Source: Ascidia mentula (Eukaryota > Chordata > Ascidiacea > Phlebobranchia > Ascidiidae). Taken from it: a DNA stretch of 64,000 nt. The stretch's first letter is position 1; the number at the start of each line of letters is the position of its first letter. Made by a program: the position numbers and the translations under genes. Shown in pieces: positions 1 to 11,345 of the stretch. The notes beneath the pieces were generated by a model. That model saw only the letters and a program-made list of their open reading frames with translations. It was not told the DNA's origin and did not search any database. The stretch lies in assembly GCA_947561715.1 (NCBI GenBank), contig OX387202.1, forward strand, positions 2,418,001 through 2,482,000. Direction: 5' to 3'.

Positions 1-839
1 ATACTTTTGACCACTCATTTTTCTACAAATTACATTTTTTCCTTTAATGCCATATACAGATAGTTCAATATGTAAAATTGCCAACTTCAAAGGTTTGATG
101 AAGATATATATGGTGAAGAGCAGATGGAATCAGAGACAGAAACAGAGACAATAGTAAGGACATCGATGGAGTGATAATTCTTCTGGTACTTGTGATTATT
201 TTTCTCAATTATTTCTGACCCCGGTCCTTATTCTGGGCAGAGGAAGGCAACTTTTCAAGCCAGTTGTATATGATGAACAGTGTACAGAATAGAATTACAA
301 GCACAGCACTTGCAAATGCAGGCCATGATCAGATGTCAGGTGTACAAAACAAGTTTACATTGAAGGCAAAGACAAGCTTGTGTTTGTATTTTCTGGCTTG
401 AACCAGCGTCATCAGAAACTATTATTGGAAATTTGCACAACACCACAATAATTATGTACTAATTTATGTAGGATTTTTAAATTGGTTTAAGTGCTGATAA
501 ATGTTTAAATGTTATCAAGTGAGGTGTGAAGGTTATTTCTGGTGGTTTAACTTCACAAACTTTTACACTAAATACGACAAATATGTTTACATAAATATGC
601 AGTAGCCCATGTAGATTTCTCATTATTAAAAGATAGTAGCTGTGTCATGTTCATTAAAAGGTGTAACTAAATTTTCACATAGGAAATATCACCTAATTTG
701 TACAAAGTTTGCTGGTACAAATGATTTCTCTTGACAAAAATTCCTTTAATAGGAAAAATCCGTGGAAAAATTGTTTTTTTTACATCTCATAATCTGATGT
801 TTGGGTTGAATTTTATGAACTAACCTTGCCCTCTTACAG
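1..839 (+). other. Intron 1 of gene A (partial)
   Basis: This stretch aligns with the intron of gene C around 42290-42960: both share the same opening text and a later 'caagccagttgt' block. It therefore lies inside the first intron of gene A, whose exon 1 is outside the window. Relative to gene C it carries about 100 extra bases near 150-250. I see no convincing exon in it. It ends at the acceptor 'cctcttacag' at 839. Confidence 0.6.
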
Positions 840-3800
840 GTTTACAGAAAACATAGATGATGGTGGAGTTGAATCAAGTATTAAAATAGACAAAAAAGGA
901 TATGTTTTAAAACCTGCAAGCATTGCTTTTAATCCTTCAAACACAGGTCAACAGTGTTCCATTTTGAAAGTAGATTTATTTCCAGCCCAAATGTTGTTCA
1001 TCTGTCCATTAAATCACTAAAAACAATTTCAATTAAGCAACTTATGGTGTTATATGACAATGTTATATTAGTGCTTAATATTATGTATCAAAATGAATTA
1101 TAATTTGTTATAACAGTGTAAATTTACAGTTTCAACAAAAAGATTAGATCCAATGTCCTCTAGCATGGATTTAAGGGATAGAGGCAATACAAGGAAAACT
1201 GAAGAAAATGAAATACTCCATGATTGCATGAGGGCATACAAAACAAATGATGAGAAGATAATTTCTTCAGTAGCTTCCTCACTTCCTGATTATCTCAATC
1301 TAAATTGTTGTAAAGTTACTCAGAAAGAGATTAAAGCCCTCTCCTTTGTTATTGAAAGAAGAAACAAATCGGTATTATTTTCTAGTTTTTGAAACTTCAC
1401 CATAATAAGCAAATATAGAAAAGATTTGCAAAAACCTGTAAGATACAAATCAGAAGCCAGGTGAAACATAACAATTGGTTTATGAGAACACACAATGAGA
1501 AATATAAAAATTAACATCCAAATTTTGTGAAATTGTGTTTAACTTCGTTACTCAGGTTGTGTGGTCATTATACTTACTTGCTTGATATGTGTTCGTTTAA
1601 AAACCTGCATGTTTGTTCGTGACATGCATGTTCGTTCAATAAAAATGTACCTCTTCCTTATTTGTATTCTTACTAATATTCTAATTTCAAATTAATTGTT
1701 TCATTCAGTTGAAGAAACTCAATCTCTCCTCAAACAAGATAGGAGATAGTGGAGCAGCTGTATTGGCTCGTTGCATTCACAACATTGATGAACTTGATCT
1801 GCGTTGTTGTGACATAGGAGATGAGGGTGTGGAAATTCTCTCAGAGAAGATTAAAGATTTACAAACAACTGTAAGTTATAAATCATAAGTCAAGTAAAGC
1901 ATATGACTATAGGTTGTTGTGCAATTTCACATTAACACAATCAGAAAATATAAAAATTAACATTCAAATTTTGTAAAATAGAGTTTATTTTGGTACTCTG
2001 GTTGTGTGGTCATTATTCTTTCTTGCTTGACATGCATGTTCGTTGGAGACCATGAACCCCTTCCTTATTTGTATTCTAACAAATTTCTAAATTCTAAGTT
2101 TGTTATTTTGTTCAGATGAAGAATCTCGATGTCTCCATGAACAAGATAGGAGATAGTGGAGGAGCTGCATTGGCTCGTTGCATTCACAACATTGAACAAC
2201 TTGTTCTGAGTGATTGTGGCATAAGAGATAAGGGTGTGGAAATTCTCTCGGAGAAGATTAAAGATTTACAAAAACCTGTAAGACACAAATCAGAAGTTAT
2301 GTAAAGCATTGGATGACCATGTAAAATTGAGTTTATTTCTGTACCCAGGTTGTATGGCCATTAATCTTTTTTGCTTGACATGCGTGTTCGTTGAAAACCA
2401 TGTACCCCTACCTTGTTGGTATTCTTACTAATATTCTAATTTCAAGTTCCTTGTTTCATTCAGATGCGGTATCTCGATCTCTCCAGGAACAAGATAGGAG
2501 ATAGTGGAGCAGCTGCATTGGCTCGTTGCAATTACAACATTGAAGAACTTGATCTGTGGAATTGTGGCATAGGAGATGAGGGTGTGGAAATTCTCTCAGA
2601 GAACATTAAAGATTTACAAAAATCTGTAAGATACAATTAGTCCTTTGATTGTCGCTTGTGCTAGGAACAAAGTTTGGTCTTTATTCTTTGTTCCATTGTT
2701 CATATTATGTTTTGTGACATGGGAGATCATGGTGTTGAAATCGTCTCAAAAGAATGTAAAAACATCAGAAACACCTGTAAAAATAACTTTGACCATTTCA
2801 GATACATTCATCACTTGTGTTTATTTGTGGTAATTTATTTGCGTTAACCACAGTAACCACTAAATAGTTAGATATCGTCCATTTTGTGCTATTCACATAG
2901 TGAATTAATTATAACAATAATTAATTGTTTATCATGAAATGTGTGGTAATTTTATACCAATGTTGTGTAAAATTATTGTTTGCGTATGTGTCAATGAAAA
3001 CAGGCTTTTCTGGAGCAATTCTGTTTTTAAATTTATTGCGTAATATCTGTGGTTTAGATGAAATGGGTGGATCTACACGGCAACAATTTAACAGATGAAA
3101 GTGCTGAGTCATTGGCTGGATGTATGCACAAAATTCAGAGGTTATGGGTCATGAGCAACAATTTTACACAGGCAGGGGAGGATCTTATCAATTCCAAAGT
3201 AAAAAAATTATATATGCATGTTTTTGTTGAAAACAAAGTTCTAAACTGTTCATTAGGTAATGTATCGTGATAATTAGGTTTACAGGTTTGGCAGCCCAAC
3301 CCAACACTTCACAGGGTGCTTGATTTTTCAAATTTCGCTCCGATTTGTCAGGAAAAAGTGGCTGATCCAGCTAGGCTGCAATGCCTGGGCTACCAAGCCT
3401 GCAAACCTAATGATCATGATACGATAGCTGTTATCGCCAACCAAGGCCTGTGTAGTGTGGCGATCCTGCCAATCATGTAGTTGCATCATATATTACTTCG
3501 TGTGCTAAACTATTCATTGCAATAAACACTTCTTTTGATCCAAAAATTGCTTAGGTTTGTAAAAAGATTTTAAAAAATGTTTAATTTACAACTATAAAGA
3601 TACTTCAGAAATACTGCTACTAACATTATAATAACTTAGGTGTGACTAATAATTATATTTTCTACATTTTACAGAAACATGAAGAATATGAAGTAATCCA
3701 AACCATGTCATCAGTGGTTGGTGTGGAAGGTGGCAAACTTGAAGTGATTGGTTGTGTTGTTGATATTCCTCCCAATGCACTGAAAACAAATGTAAAAATT

Positions 3801-6731
3801 TGGTTGAGAAGTTTCTATGGAAATATAAAGCCAAATGTAAGTGATTTTACACACGTAATGTGTATACAATGTCATGATTACAGGATTTTACTGTCAAAAG
3901 ATATTGAGACTCAATATCAACTTACCCCGCACCGTAATCAGACCGGCGATAAGCCCAGGGTGAGGCTTAGATATTGCATTAGCTGACCCTTGTGATTGCC
4001 CCAAATGAGCTTATCAACATTAATGCACATAATGAGTGATTGGCTTTTGTCCCCAAATCTATTCCTGTTGCTTTGTTTATTAAATTTCGAATGACTGACC
4101 TGTAAGCCATTTACCCATGAACGTCCACTAATACAATTCAAAAAATAATGATTGTAGCAACAAACAATACACAACAGGGATTTGTGGAGCCTACAGGAGG
4201 ATCCTACGCCCCATAAAATAGTAGAAGTAGCCCTGGGCGCTATCAAAGTTTTTGTTATTACATAGAAAAGGGCTAATGCTTGGTTATATATTGGATATGA
4301 TTTAATGATTCATTTTTTATCCTTTTTTTCAACCATTTATAGACAAAAAATTATATTGTTGTAATACACAAATTTTACAACCATGTATATACAATATTTT
4401 ATGTTTGTTGCCTTTACAAATACAAATTATAATTTCCTGGTTGTTAGCAAGTAAAATGTTTCAACATTCAACAATTATTTTTAAATTTTTGTCATTTAGT
4501 TTTCATTTCACAGAAGGAAATTACTCCATTGTTGTATTGTGGGCCAAGTGGGTTAAAGTTCACTAAAGATGTCACCATCACTTTACCAACATGTTTTGTT
4601 CGTGAAGATCCACAACTTGTTGTAGTAAGTTTAAACATTCACCTTGTAACCAGCACAAAAAAGTGCATAAAACTGCCAATGAAGTTCGGCAAGTTTAATT
4701 ATTATTCGGAACTTTTAGATTTATTGATTGTTAAACTATATTGCGGAATAAAAATAAATTTAAATTATGTTGAGTTTGGTCAGAAAATAGCCAATATCTA
4801 TCAAAACAAGTATTAATATGTATATTGGAGTGCTGGAAGTAATTTGTTATTGTTGTGCATTGACATGATAAAACTTTTATTTTAAATGATGATGTATCAA
4901 CACTTAACAAAATATGAAGGTTGAAACAAGCCAAGATGGTAAAACATGGGAAGATTATCAAACTTTATCCTACAGTGGGGAGGGGAAGATTACATTTAAA
5001 GTAACTCACTTTACGTGGTAAGTGTAACATTTCACTGTCTGTTTTGTTTGACGTCATTCTTGTTTCAGAAACACTTTTTATGTTACATTGATAATCGTAC
5101 TCACAGGTATCATGTGATCTACAAAAAACTTGGTTGGTTGAAAAAGAAAATGGTCCTGGGTGGATTTCCATTAAAGGAAAGTTCTGACTCTGCAGAAAGA
5201 CTTTGGAGACTTGTTATTTGTGACAACTTGAAATTTAACTTCAAGACTGAAGAAAACCTTGACAAGTTGCTTGGTTTTACATTAAGGTAATTAATCTACT
5301 TCAAAAAGTACGATTGCTTTGATAAACAATTTAAAATGTGTTTTAGAGGTGAGTTTTCAGTAAGTCTATCTGTAGTTGAATCCCTAAACATCAAACATGA
5401 AAGGTTACAGAAAAATCACAATAGATTTGGAAATTTCTCCGTTTACATCACTTGACAATCTACTAAAGCATGCTGTTGAAATTGTAGATCTTTCCTTATT
5501 AATGATTAACACTGAAGAAACACATTGATAAAATTTCACAAAACAAACAAGAAACCAAACAAGTTAATAAATGTGAATAGTAGGTTAATAGTTAAACAAG
5601 CTTATTTCTATTTCATATAATAATGACTTATTTACAAATCACAAGTTTGGTTACTATTTAGTAAAACTCAGGAAGTAAAATTAACTTTCAATGGTTAAAA
5701 TAGAGCCCATTAAGTAACACTTAACATGTCACTCAAAAACCAATGCTGATTATGCTTTACCCATTTTAATAAAGTCACCCGCAAATACTTTTCTTTGTTG
5801 CAACTTGCAAGGATAAAGAAATAATATTTAATATTTATTTTCCAGATCAGATCAAAATCAAGCAACTCTCACACTCGAAAGTGAAACTGGTGGAGTAACA
5901 TTCATTAAAAATCAAATAGAAATAAAGAAAACATTTCTAAACAATTGGATACAACATGAGGTTTTGTTTACGTTTGCCAAACACAATGGTTATGAAATAA
6001 TTGATGTTAAATTGGATTTTAATGGGGATTTATTTACAACAAACTTTGGTGTACAAGTTGAAACAAAAGACATGCAAGAAAAACAAGTCAGTAAAAACAT
6101 AGCCTCTTTACCTGTTTTTTGCTTGCATTTTGATGTGTACATATTGGTTTACAGGAGGTTAGACGGAAATCTGATTCAAAAAATGGTGAGTCACAAAATA
6201 CTAGTATGACTAAGCACTTGATAATTTTACATTGTGAGCTTCTTACATTTAACTGCGACTTCCAGGTACTGCAATTAATGACTGCATATTGATTGAACCA
6301 CACTTCTATATAGCAGGAGGCTCAGTTAACAAAACAAACATTCAACCAGGTTTCTATTTCATTATATGTACCCTGTTATCTGGTTGCAGAGCACAACTGT
6401 TATAATTTGGAGTCGTTTCCTCATGCCGAAGCTTCATTTGGAAAAGAATATTAGTTTCATATTGCAAGATGTAAACTTATTACCCACAATGTGAAAATTG
6501 GCTCCAAAATTAGGCATTATTTCTTAAAAAACATTTTCTAAGATGTTAAACGTGTCTTTGTTTTTAGATGCATCATACTTTCGACGACGGTACACTCCTT
6601 ACATTTTTGCTTGCTATATTGTTATTTTGTCAATTATTCTGATGAACAATTCTGCATGGTTTCCAAATGTTTCTTTGATTTATTTTTTTGGGGGTTGTCT
6701 TTTCGTTATGATCTTTTGGGAAGCAAACTAG
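840..6731 (+). CDS. Gene A: LRR-ZU5-UPA protein with C-terminal membrane tail (5' partial)
   Basis: Proposed exons: 840-969, 1117-1371 (alternative acceptor at 1130), 1709-1870, 2116-2277, 2464-2625, 3058-3198, 3675-3836, 4514-4624, 4920-5017, 5107-5286, 5846-6086, 6155-6203, 6266-6349, 6568-6731. All have AG/GT borders, phases agree, and together they give about 700 open codons ending in TAG. Order of parts: N-terminal linker, LRR N-cap, three two-repeat LRR exons (NKIGDSGAAALA type), terminal LRR, ZU5 (KEITPLLYCGPSGLKF, then VTHFTW), UPA-like (MVLGGFPLKESSD), linker, hydrophobic tail. Known relatives with LRR plus ZU5/UPA (PIDD1; FIIND of NLRP1 and CARD8) are intracellular signalling proteins. 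The tail suggests that this one is membrane-linked. Ligand and pathway are unknown. It is the cleanest copy of the four, but exon 1 and the promoter are outside the window. Its exon 2 is unlike the Ser-rich exon 2 of genes B and C except at its end (TGQQ.SIL). Confidence 0.8.
1709..3198 (+). other. Gene A LRR exon block
   Basis: Three 162-bp, phase-0 exons (1709-1870, 2116-2277, 2464-2625) and one 141-bp exon (3058-3198) code leucine-rich repeats of the ribonuclease-inhibitor/NLR kind. Each 54-codon exon has two repeats: LxLSxNKIGDSGAAALA, then IEELxLxxCxIGDEGVEIL. Exons are bounded by 'ttcag' acceptors and 'cct/gtaag'-like donors. The first exon starts with TTG (Leu) where the others start with ATG (Met); this is internal coding sequence, not a start. 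The terminal exon has the related motif NNLTDESAESLAGCM. Confidence 0.85.
3255..3504. mobile_element. SINE-like insertion with inverted arms in gene A intron
   Basis: Absent from the same intron of gene B. It is flanked by 14-bp near-identical repeats (ctaaactgttcatt at 3241-3254 and ctaaactattcatt at 3505-3518), as expected for target-primed retroposition. The inside has inverted arms: 'aattaggtttacaggtttgg' is mirrored by 'ccaagcctgcaaacctaatg'. The same arms occur in the SINEs at 15465, 37718 and 57440, but this copy lacks their tRNA-like head. Confidence 0.65.
3675..6086 (+). other. Gene A ZU5 and UPA-like exons
   Basis: Exons 3675-3836, 4514-4624 and 4920-5017 code a ZU5 domain: SSVVGVEGGKLEV, a VDIPPNAL strand, VTITLPTCFV, and the closing VTHFTW that is split by an intron after TG. 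Exons 5107-5286 and 5846-6086 code a UPA-like domain (YHVIYKKLGW, MVLGGFPLKESSD, then LTLESETGGVTF). In UNC5, ankyrin and PIDD1 these two domains also follow each other directly. Assignment is by recognised motifs, not by a profile search. Confidence 0.75.
3913..4004 (+). pseudogene. U1 snRNA-like sequence in gene A intron
   Basis: The text keeps U1 landmarks in order: 'acttacc' (the 5' splice-site pairing region), 'cccagggtgaggctta', 'attgca', 'gctgaccctt' and 'gattgccccaaatg'. The 3' part of U1 (Sm site and stem-loop IV) is missing, so it is a truncated copy. It is in the sense direction of the host gene. Confidence 0.75.
6568..6731 (+). other. Gene A last exon: membrane tail
   Basis: Reads YTPYIFACYIVILSIILM, then a second hydrophobic run ending VMIFWEAN before TAG. 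Two hydrophobic stretches separated by NNSAWFPN suggest a membrane hairpin or a tail anchor at the extreme C-terminus. The homologous exon exists in gene C but not in gene B. Confidence 0.7.
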
Positions 6732-6746
6732 TCGAATATTGCATCA

Positions 6747-6752
6747 AATAAA
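6747..6752 (+). promoter_or_regulatory. Poly(A) signal of gene A
   Basis: AATAAA lies 16 bases after the stop codon, inside a block that is conserved at the end of gene C. Confidence 0.6.
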
Positions 6753-6839
6753 CCTTTTATTCATTTACGTACCATTTTTGTCGGTGCATAACAAGCGAAA
6801 TCATTTTATGATTACAGGAATTTGAGTGATTCATTTATT

Positions 6840-7060
6840 CATTGGTGTCATTTTTGCCCTAATACGACAACGAACATTACAGTGTAAAATAATCGGAAAG
6901 CGTTAAAGTGTGGGCAGAGAGACGCTGGAATACCTTTTAGTTTTCGATGCCGTGTGTCACCCTTGGTTTGATGACTTGAACAACAAAAGATAAAAAGGAA
7001 ACATTAAGACGAACGTGGAAGTTATGGGAAATAGCTAATGTAAAGGACTGATGCAATTGG
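6840..7060. repeat. 3' flank shared by genes A and C
   Basis: Nearly the same text follows gene C at 51290-51520 (shared words include 'gtgtaaaataatcggaaagc' and 'gtgtgggcag'). This marks the 3' limit of the duplicated unit, about 300 bases past the poly(A) signal. Confidence 0.7.
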
Positions 7061-7559
7061 GTGTGAGCAGACCTCGAAATTGTAGGATAGTTGTTCGCGG
7101 TTTACGTAATGTGTTCAACATAAATGAAGCAGCAGGTCGTGGTGCAAAACATAAAAAGTTATTGCAGTAAAAGATGTCTTTTGTACACTGTAGCCTAAAT
7201 AAGGAGTTTAAAATATAACACAAGCGGTCACCTACTTGTTTAGTGAGCCACAAATCCTTGCGCTGGCGAGAGACAGGTATATCGTCTCCTGCTGATGGAG
7301 TCTCTGTCCATACAACAGCAACAACCACAGCTCAATGTGGACGGCACTTCTACACCACTATTTTTATGCAATGTGTAATGTGGTTGTTGCCATGCCAGAC
7401 AAATTTACTTGATACCAGCTACTGTGTGGTTCGAACAGAAGGATGCCAACCCGTGAATCACGTCAAATACGCGACGTTGCCATGGTTGTGGAATGATTGG
7501 TCGAGGGGAACCGGTTGACATGTCACATAAGAGCGTTAAACCGGGTTCAAACTTTATGT

Positions 7560-10250
7560 CCTGAAGCTTTAACTTGCTAAGCGCTGTGCGGTATGTACTT
7601 CTTGGCTTTGTTGAGCAGCAGCGAGGGCGTTGTAATCAAGGTCAATATATGCTTGGTCTGCAGAGGCAATGAACGACCGGGACAATGCATCTGCATGCAA
7701 CAACATTTTGTTTTCCGTCCATGTGTCTAACATCCGTTGTAAATTCGGATATAGCAGTTAAATGGCGTTGCTGTCGAGCAGAAAGAGGTTTCGACTGCTT
7801 CTTCAGAGCGAATGTTAAAGGCTTGTGATCAGTGTACGCGGTGAACGTTCGACCTTCAAGAAAATATCGCAAGTGGCGAACAGAAAGATGCAACGCCAAA
7901 ATCTCACGATCAAAAGTGCTGTACTTTGTTTCTGCAGGTCGCAGATGATGGCTAAAGAAAGCCAACGGCTTACAAATTCCATTGATTTGCTGCTCCAATA
8001 CCGCTCCAATAGCTTTATCCGACGCATCGATGGTTAATGCCGTTGGAGCCCGTGGTGGCGGATGGCAGAAAATGGTTGCACGTTGCAGAGCCATTTTTGC
8101 GTTTTCAAAGGAGGCATTTAATTCAGGTGTCCACTGCAGCTGTAAATTTTTACCATAAAATTATTTATAGATTGCGGACAAGATTTTAGCAGCCGCAGGA
8201 ATGAAACGATGATAAAAATTAATCATACCAGCAAACTCTTGTAGGCCCTTAATCGTAGTTGGGGACGGAAAACGTTGAATGGCTAAAACTTTGTCCGGAA
8301 GTGGCTGAGCACCATTGCAATCAATTCGATGTCCCAGAAAATCAATATACGTTTTTCCGAAAACGCATTTATTCACGTTAATGACAAGGTCATTTTCTGC
8401 AAGTCGTTGAAATAGTTGTTTGAGATGTGTGCGGTGAACCTTTAACGAGGAACTCGCAACCAGTATGTCATCTAGGTAAACAAAGGTGAAATCCATTGAT
8501 TCACAAACAGAATCCATAAGTCTTTGAAAAGCTTGAGCAGCGTTCTTTAATCCAAAAGGCATGCGAAGGAACTCAAATAAACCAAAGGGGGTGATGACGG
8601 CTGTCTTTGGAATGTCGGTTTTAGCAACTGCCACCTGATGGTATCCGCGCACCAAATCAATTTTTTAAAACACTTTTGCTCCCTCTAGACGAGAACTAGA
8701 GTCATGAATGTGCAGTATATTGTAACGGTCTGGTATTATAGCAGCATTCCGACGGCGATGATCGCCACACGGTCGCCAATCACCGGAGGATTTCGACACC
8801 ATATGTAATGGTGATGCCCATGGAATCGAAGATCTGCGAATAATTCCCAGTTGCAACATTTTAGAAAACTCGCGTTTCGCTATTTGCAATTTTTCTGGCG
8901 ACAAGCGTCGTGCTTTTGCGTGAACTGGTGGACCGACAGTTGGAATATAGTGTTCCACCTGATGTTTTGGCGTTACTGCGGAGAACTTGGGAGTAGTTAT
9001 GGAAGGAAACTGCGTTAGCAATTGTGCGTAAATGTTGTTACTTGTCGAAAGTGCGTTGAGTTGCATTGGTGAGTGATTGGTACAATGAAGTGGTGCACTC
9101 GCAAAGGAACGAGCGTTTAACAAGCATTTGTGCCTCAGGTCGACAAGCAAGGAATTTGCGCGCAGGAAATCTGCTCCGAGAAGAGGCCTGGGCACGTGGG
9201 CTAAAACAAACTTCCAAGAAAACTTGCCGGCAACTAAATCGAGCGAAATTGTTTTTGTTCCAAACGTTTTAATGGTACTCCGATTAGCGGCTATAAGCTT
9301 GAAGTCGTTGCATTGACGCAATCGTTCCCTACTGGAGGCCGGATAAACGCTAACTTCTGCTCCAGTGTCGACCAAAAATTGTTGTTGTGAATTACTGTCC
9401 CATAGAAAAAACAAATTCTTGTGAACGCCGGCCGCTGCTGCAGTTAACAACGGCCGGCCTTTAAGTTTTCCTGATAAGCACAAGGTTGCTGGCATTTAAG
9501 GGCACGGTCGCCAAAACGTTGGTGATAAAAGCAGAAACCGTTCTTACTTGATTGCTGCGCAGGTCTTACTGAAGGCATTTCACGCTTGCGGACTTTTGAA
9601 ACGAAAAATTGCTCGCTGTTTCTTGCCTTCCAAAGTACGTCTGCACGTTGTGCTAATTGCCTTGGTTCGACCAACGTCTCTTTAGTCAACACGAGCCGAA
9701 TTTCTTCTGGCAAGGTTCGAAGAAAAATGTAGTGAAACAAAAAACATGGCTTATGACCGGCCATCAGGGACAACATTTCATCCATGAGCTGCGATGGTGA
9801 TCGGTCTCCAAGCTCGGTAATGTTAAGCAATCGTTCAGCTCTTTCATACTCCGTAAGTCCAAATGTTCTAAAGCGTTCCTTAATTACTGCGTATTTGTTC
9901 TGCTCAGGCGGACTTTCAAGTACATCCAAAAGGCGGCTTGCTGTTAGTTGGTCCAATGCTGACACCACATAATAATACTGCGTTCTATCGCAAGATATTT
10001 TGCGCAGCGTAAATTGTGCTTCGGTTTGTTGAAAGCACACTCGGGGTTGTTCATCCAGAACGTGGGTAGTTTCAAAGAAACAGCAGTGTGTAGTACTTCT
10101 TCTTGATCCTGCATTGTCCAAGAAATATCGTATCTTGACGCGCGGGGTCACCAAAATGTGGCGTGCTAGCTCTCTATTCGTAGTAAGTCGAATGATGCGA
10201 ACATGGCGTGACACATGACACGTGAGAGAATCGCAAGAAAAAGGCAACAC
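7560..10250 (-). mobile_element. Ty3/gypsy retroelement fossil
   Basis: Reading on the minus strand, the parts appear in the usual order: gag (about 10250-9450), aspartic protease (LVDTGAEVSVYP, near 9360), reverse transcriptase (FVYLDDILVASS, near 8470) and RNase H (LTIDASDKAIGAVLEQ, near 8020), then a short tail of the usual post-RNase H type. No integrase core and no paired LTRs are recognised next to it. It is broken, with several breaks. Long stretches remain readable, so it is probably one of the younger fossils here. Confidence 0.88.
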
Positions 10251-10465
10251 GCACTGAAATTAACACAACCCGCAACGGTACATCTTTACAACATATTATG
10301 TCGTAACAGGGTCTTGGCTGTTGCTTCTGCTTTAGTTTTGCTTTAAGTCCTGACGTAACTGCTTCGCTGTGTGCTATATTTCATCACTGGATTATCGACA
10401 ATGAACGCATTTATGACCAAGTTAATACTGGTTTAAAGCTTGGTGGATGTGTGTGTTCAGCCGGG

Positions 10466-10950
10466 AGTTAGACTACTTAGAAGACGCACAGACTTGTGTA
10501 AAGGAGTCCTTTTACTCCAGCAGTAACCTTAAGATAAAGAAGGCAAGTTGCCTACGAGGCCGAGTTGCCATCGAGAAGCAGTCGGCCCCTTCGGGTGCGT
10601 AACCCGAAGCCCAGTCGCACCTCGCACCTCGTACCGTAGGCGGACGCTTTGTGGGGTAGGAACTCTTCCGGTTTCAAGCGTTGCAGACGCGGTTAAAAGA
10701 GCATCGCCGCGACGTTGCAACGAAGAATAGCCAGAGGACAGCACTGGCGAAACACGCTGCCACACTCGGCCACCGAGTTAACTTCGACGAGGTCCGACTC
10801 CTAGAGGTGAAGGAGGACCCTTCGAAACGTCTATTCCTCACATAACCCTGAGGAAGTCTAGCCGGATGGCAGACGAAACGTAGGTTTCGAATAAATAACT
10901 TCAGAAACTTAAGTGCCAGAAGAACGATTTTGATTAATTTGGTGACAAAG
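10466..10950 (+). mobile_element. Penelope-like element 3' end (GIY-YIG tail and hammerhead-like motif)
   Basis: Bases about 10685-10846 read TRLKEHRRDV, then ALAKHAATLGHRVNFDEVRL, then LFLT and a stop. This is the pattern at the end of the GIY-YIG endonuclease domain of Penelope-like elements. Right after the stop come 'ccctgaggaag', a short stem (gtct/agac), 'cgaaacg' and an AATAAA-like signal. The first part (10466-10650) recurs at 22768-22960, and the last part (10849-10950) recurs at 17300-17390 and twice at 32373-32560. This copy is a truncated fragment. Confidence 0.7.
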
Positions 10951-11345
10951 TTGAAACAATCGAAAAACAATAAACACGAGTAAGGTTGGAAATGTCCTCT
11001 GTTATCTTTAACTGAGGCATTAGACTGTGTGTCACAGAAACCAGTGCTTGTATTGCGTAATGTTTTGTGTGCAGCATTGCAAGTATTGCAGAATCCCATA
11101 ATGTGACTCAAATGATTTAGCCATTGAATGTTCTCGAGTAAAGCGAGTCATTTAATATCCTGTTTGCCATGTAGAGTGTTCTCACAGGATACAAACTCTT
11201 GTATTAATAATACAAAAAGGGTCAACTCCACCCGCTAGTGAGCGCCAGAACGTGTGAACCAGTGACTCCCAATGCAGCACGCGTGAATCATCTATATCCG
11301 TTCACACATATAATCTCAATGTGTACTGTATTTTATGTTCTTGTA

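Noticed and set aside
10529-10765. Minus-strand frame conserved with 22832-23059
   Set aside because: As a gene: the plus strand of the first copy leads into a GIY-YIG remnant, so the similarity is better explained by shared repeat ancestry. Kept only as a weak finding.
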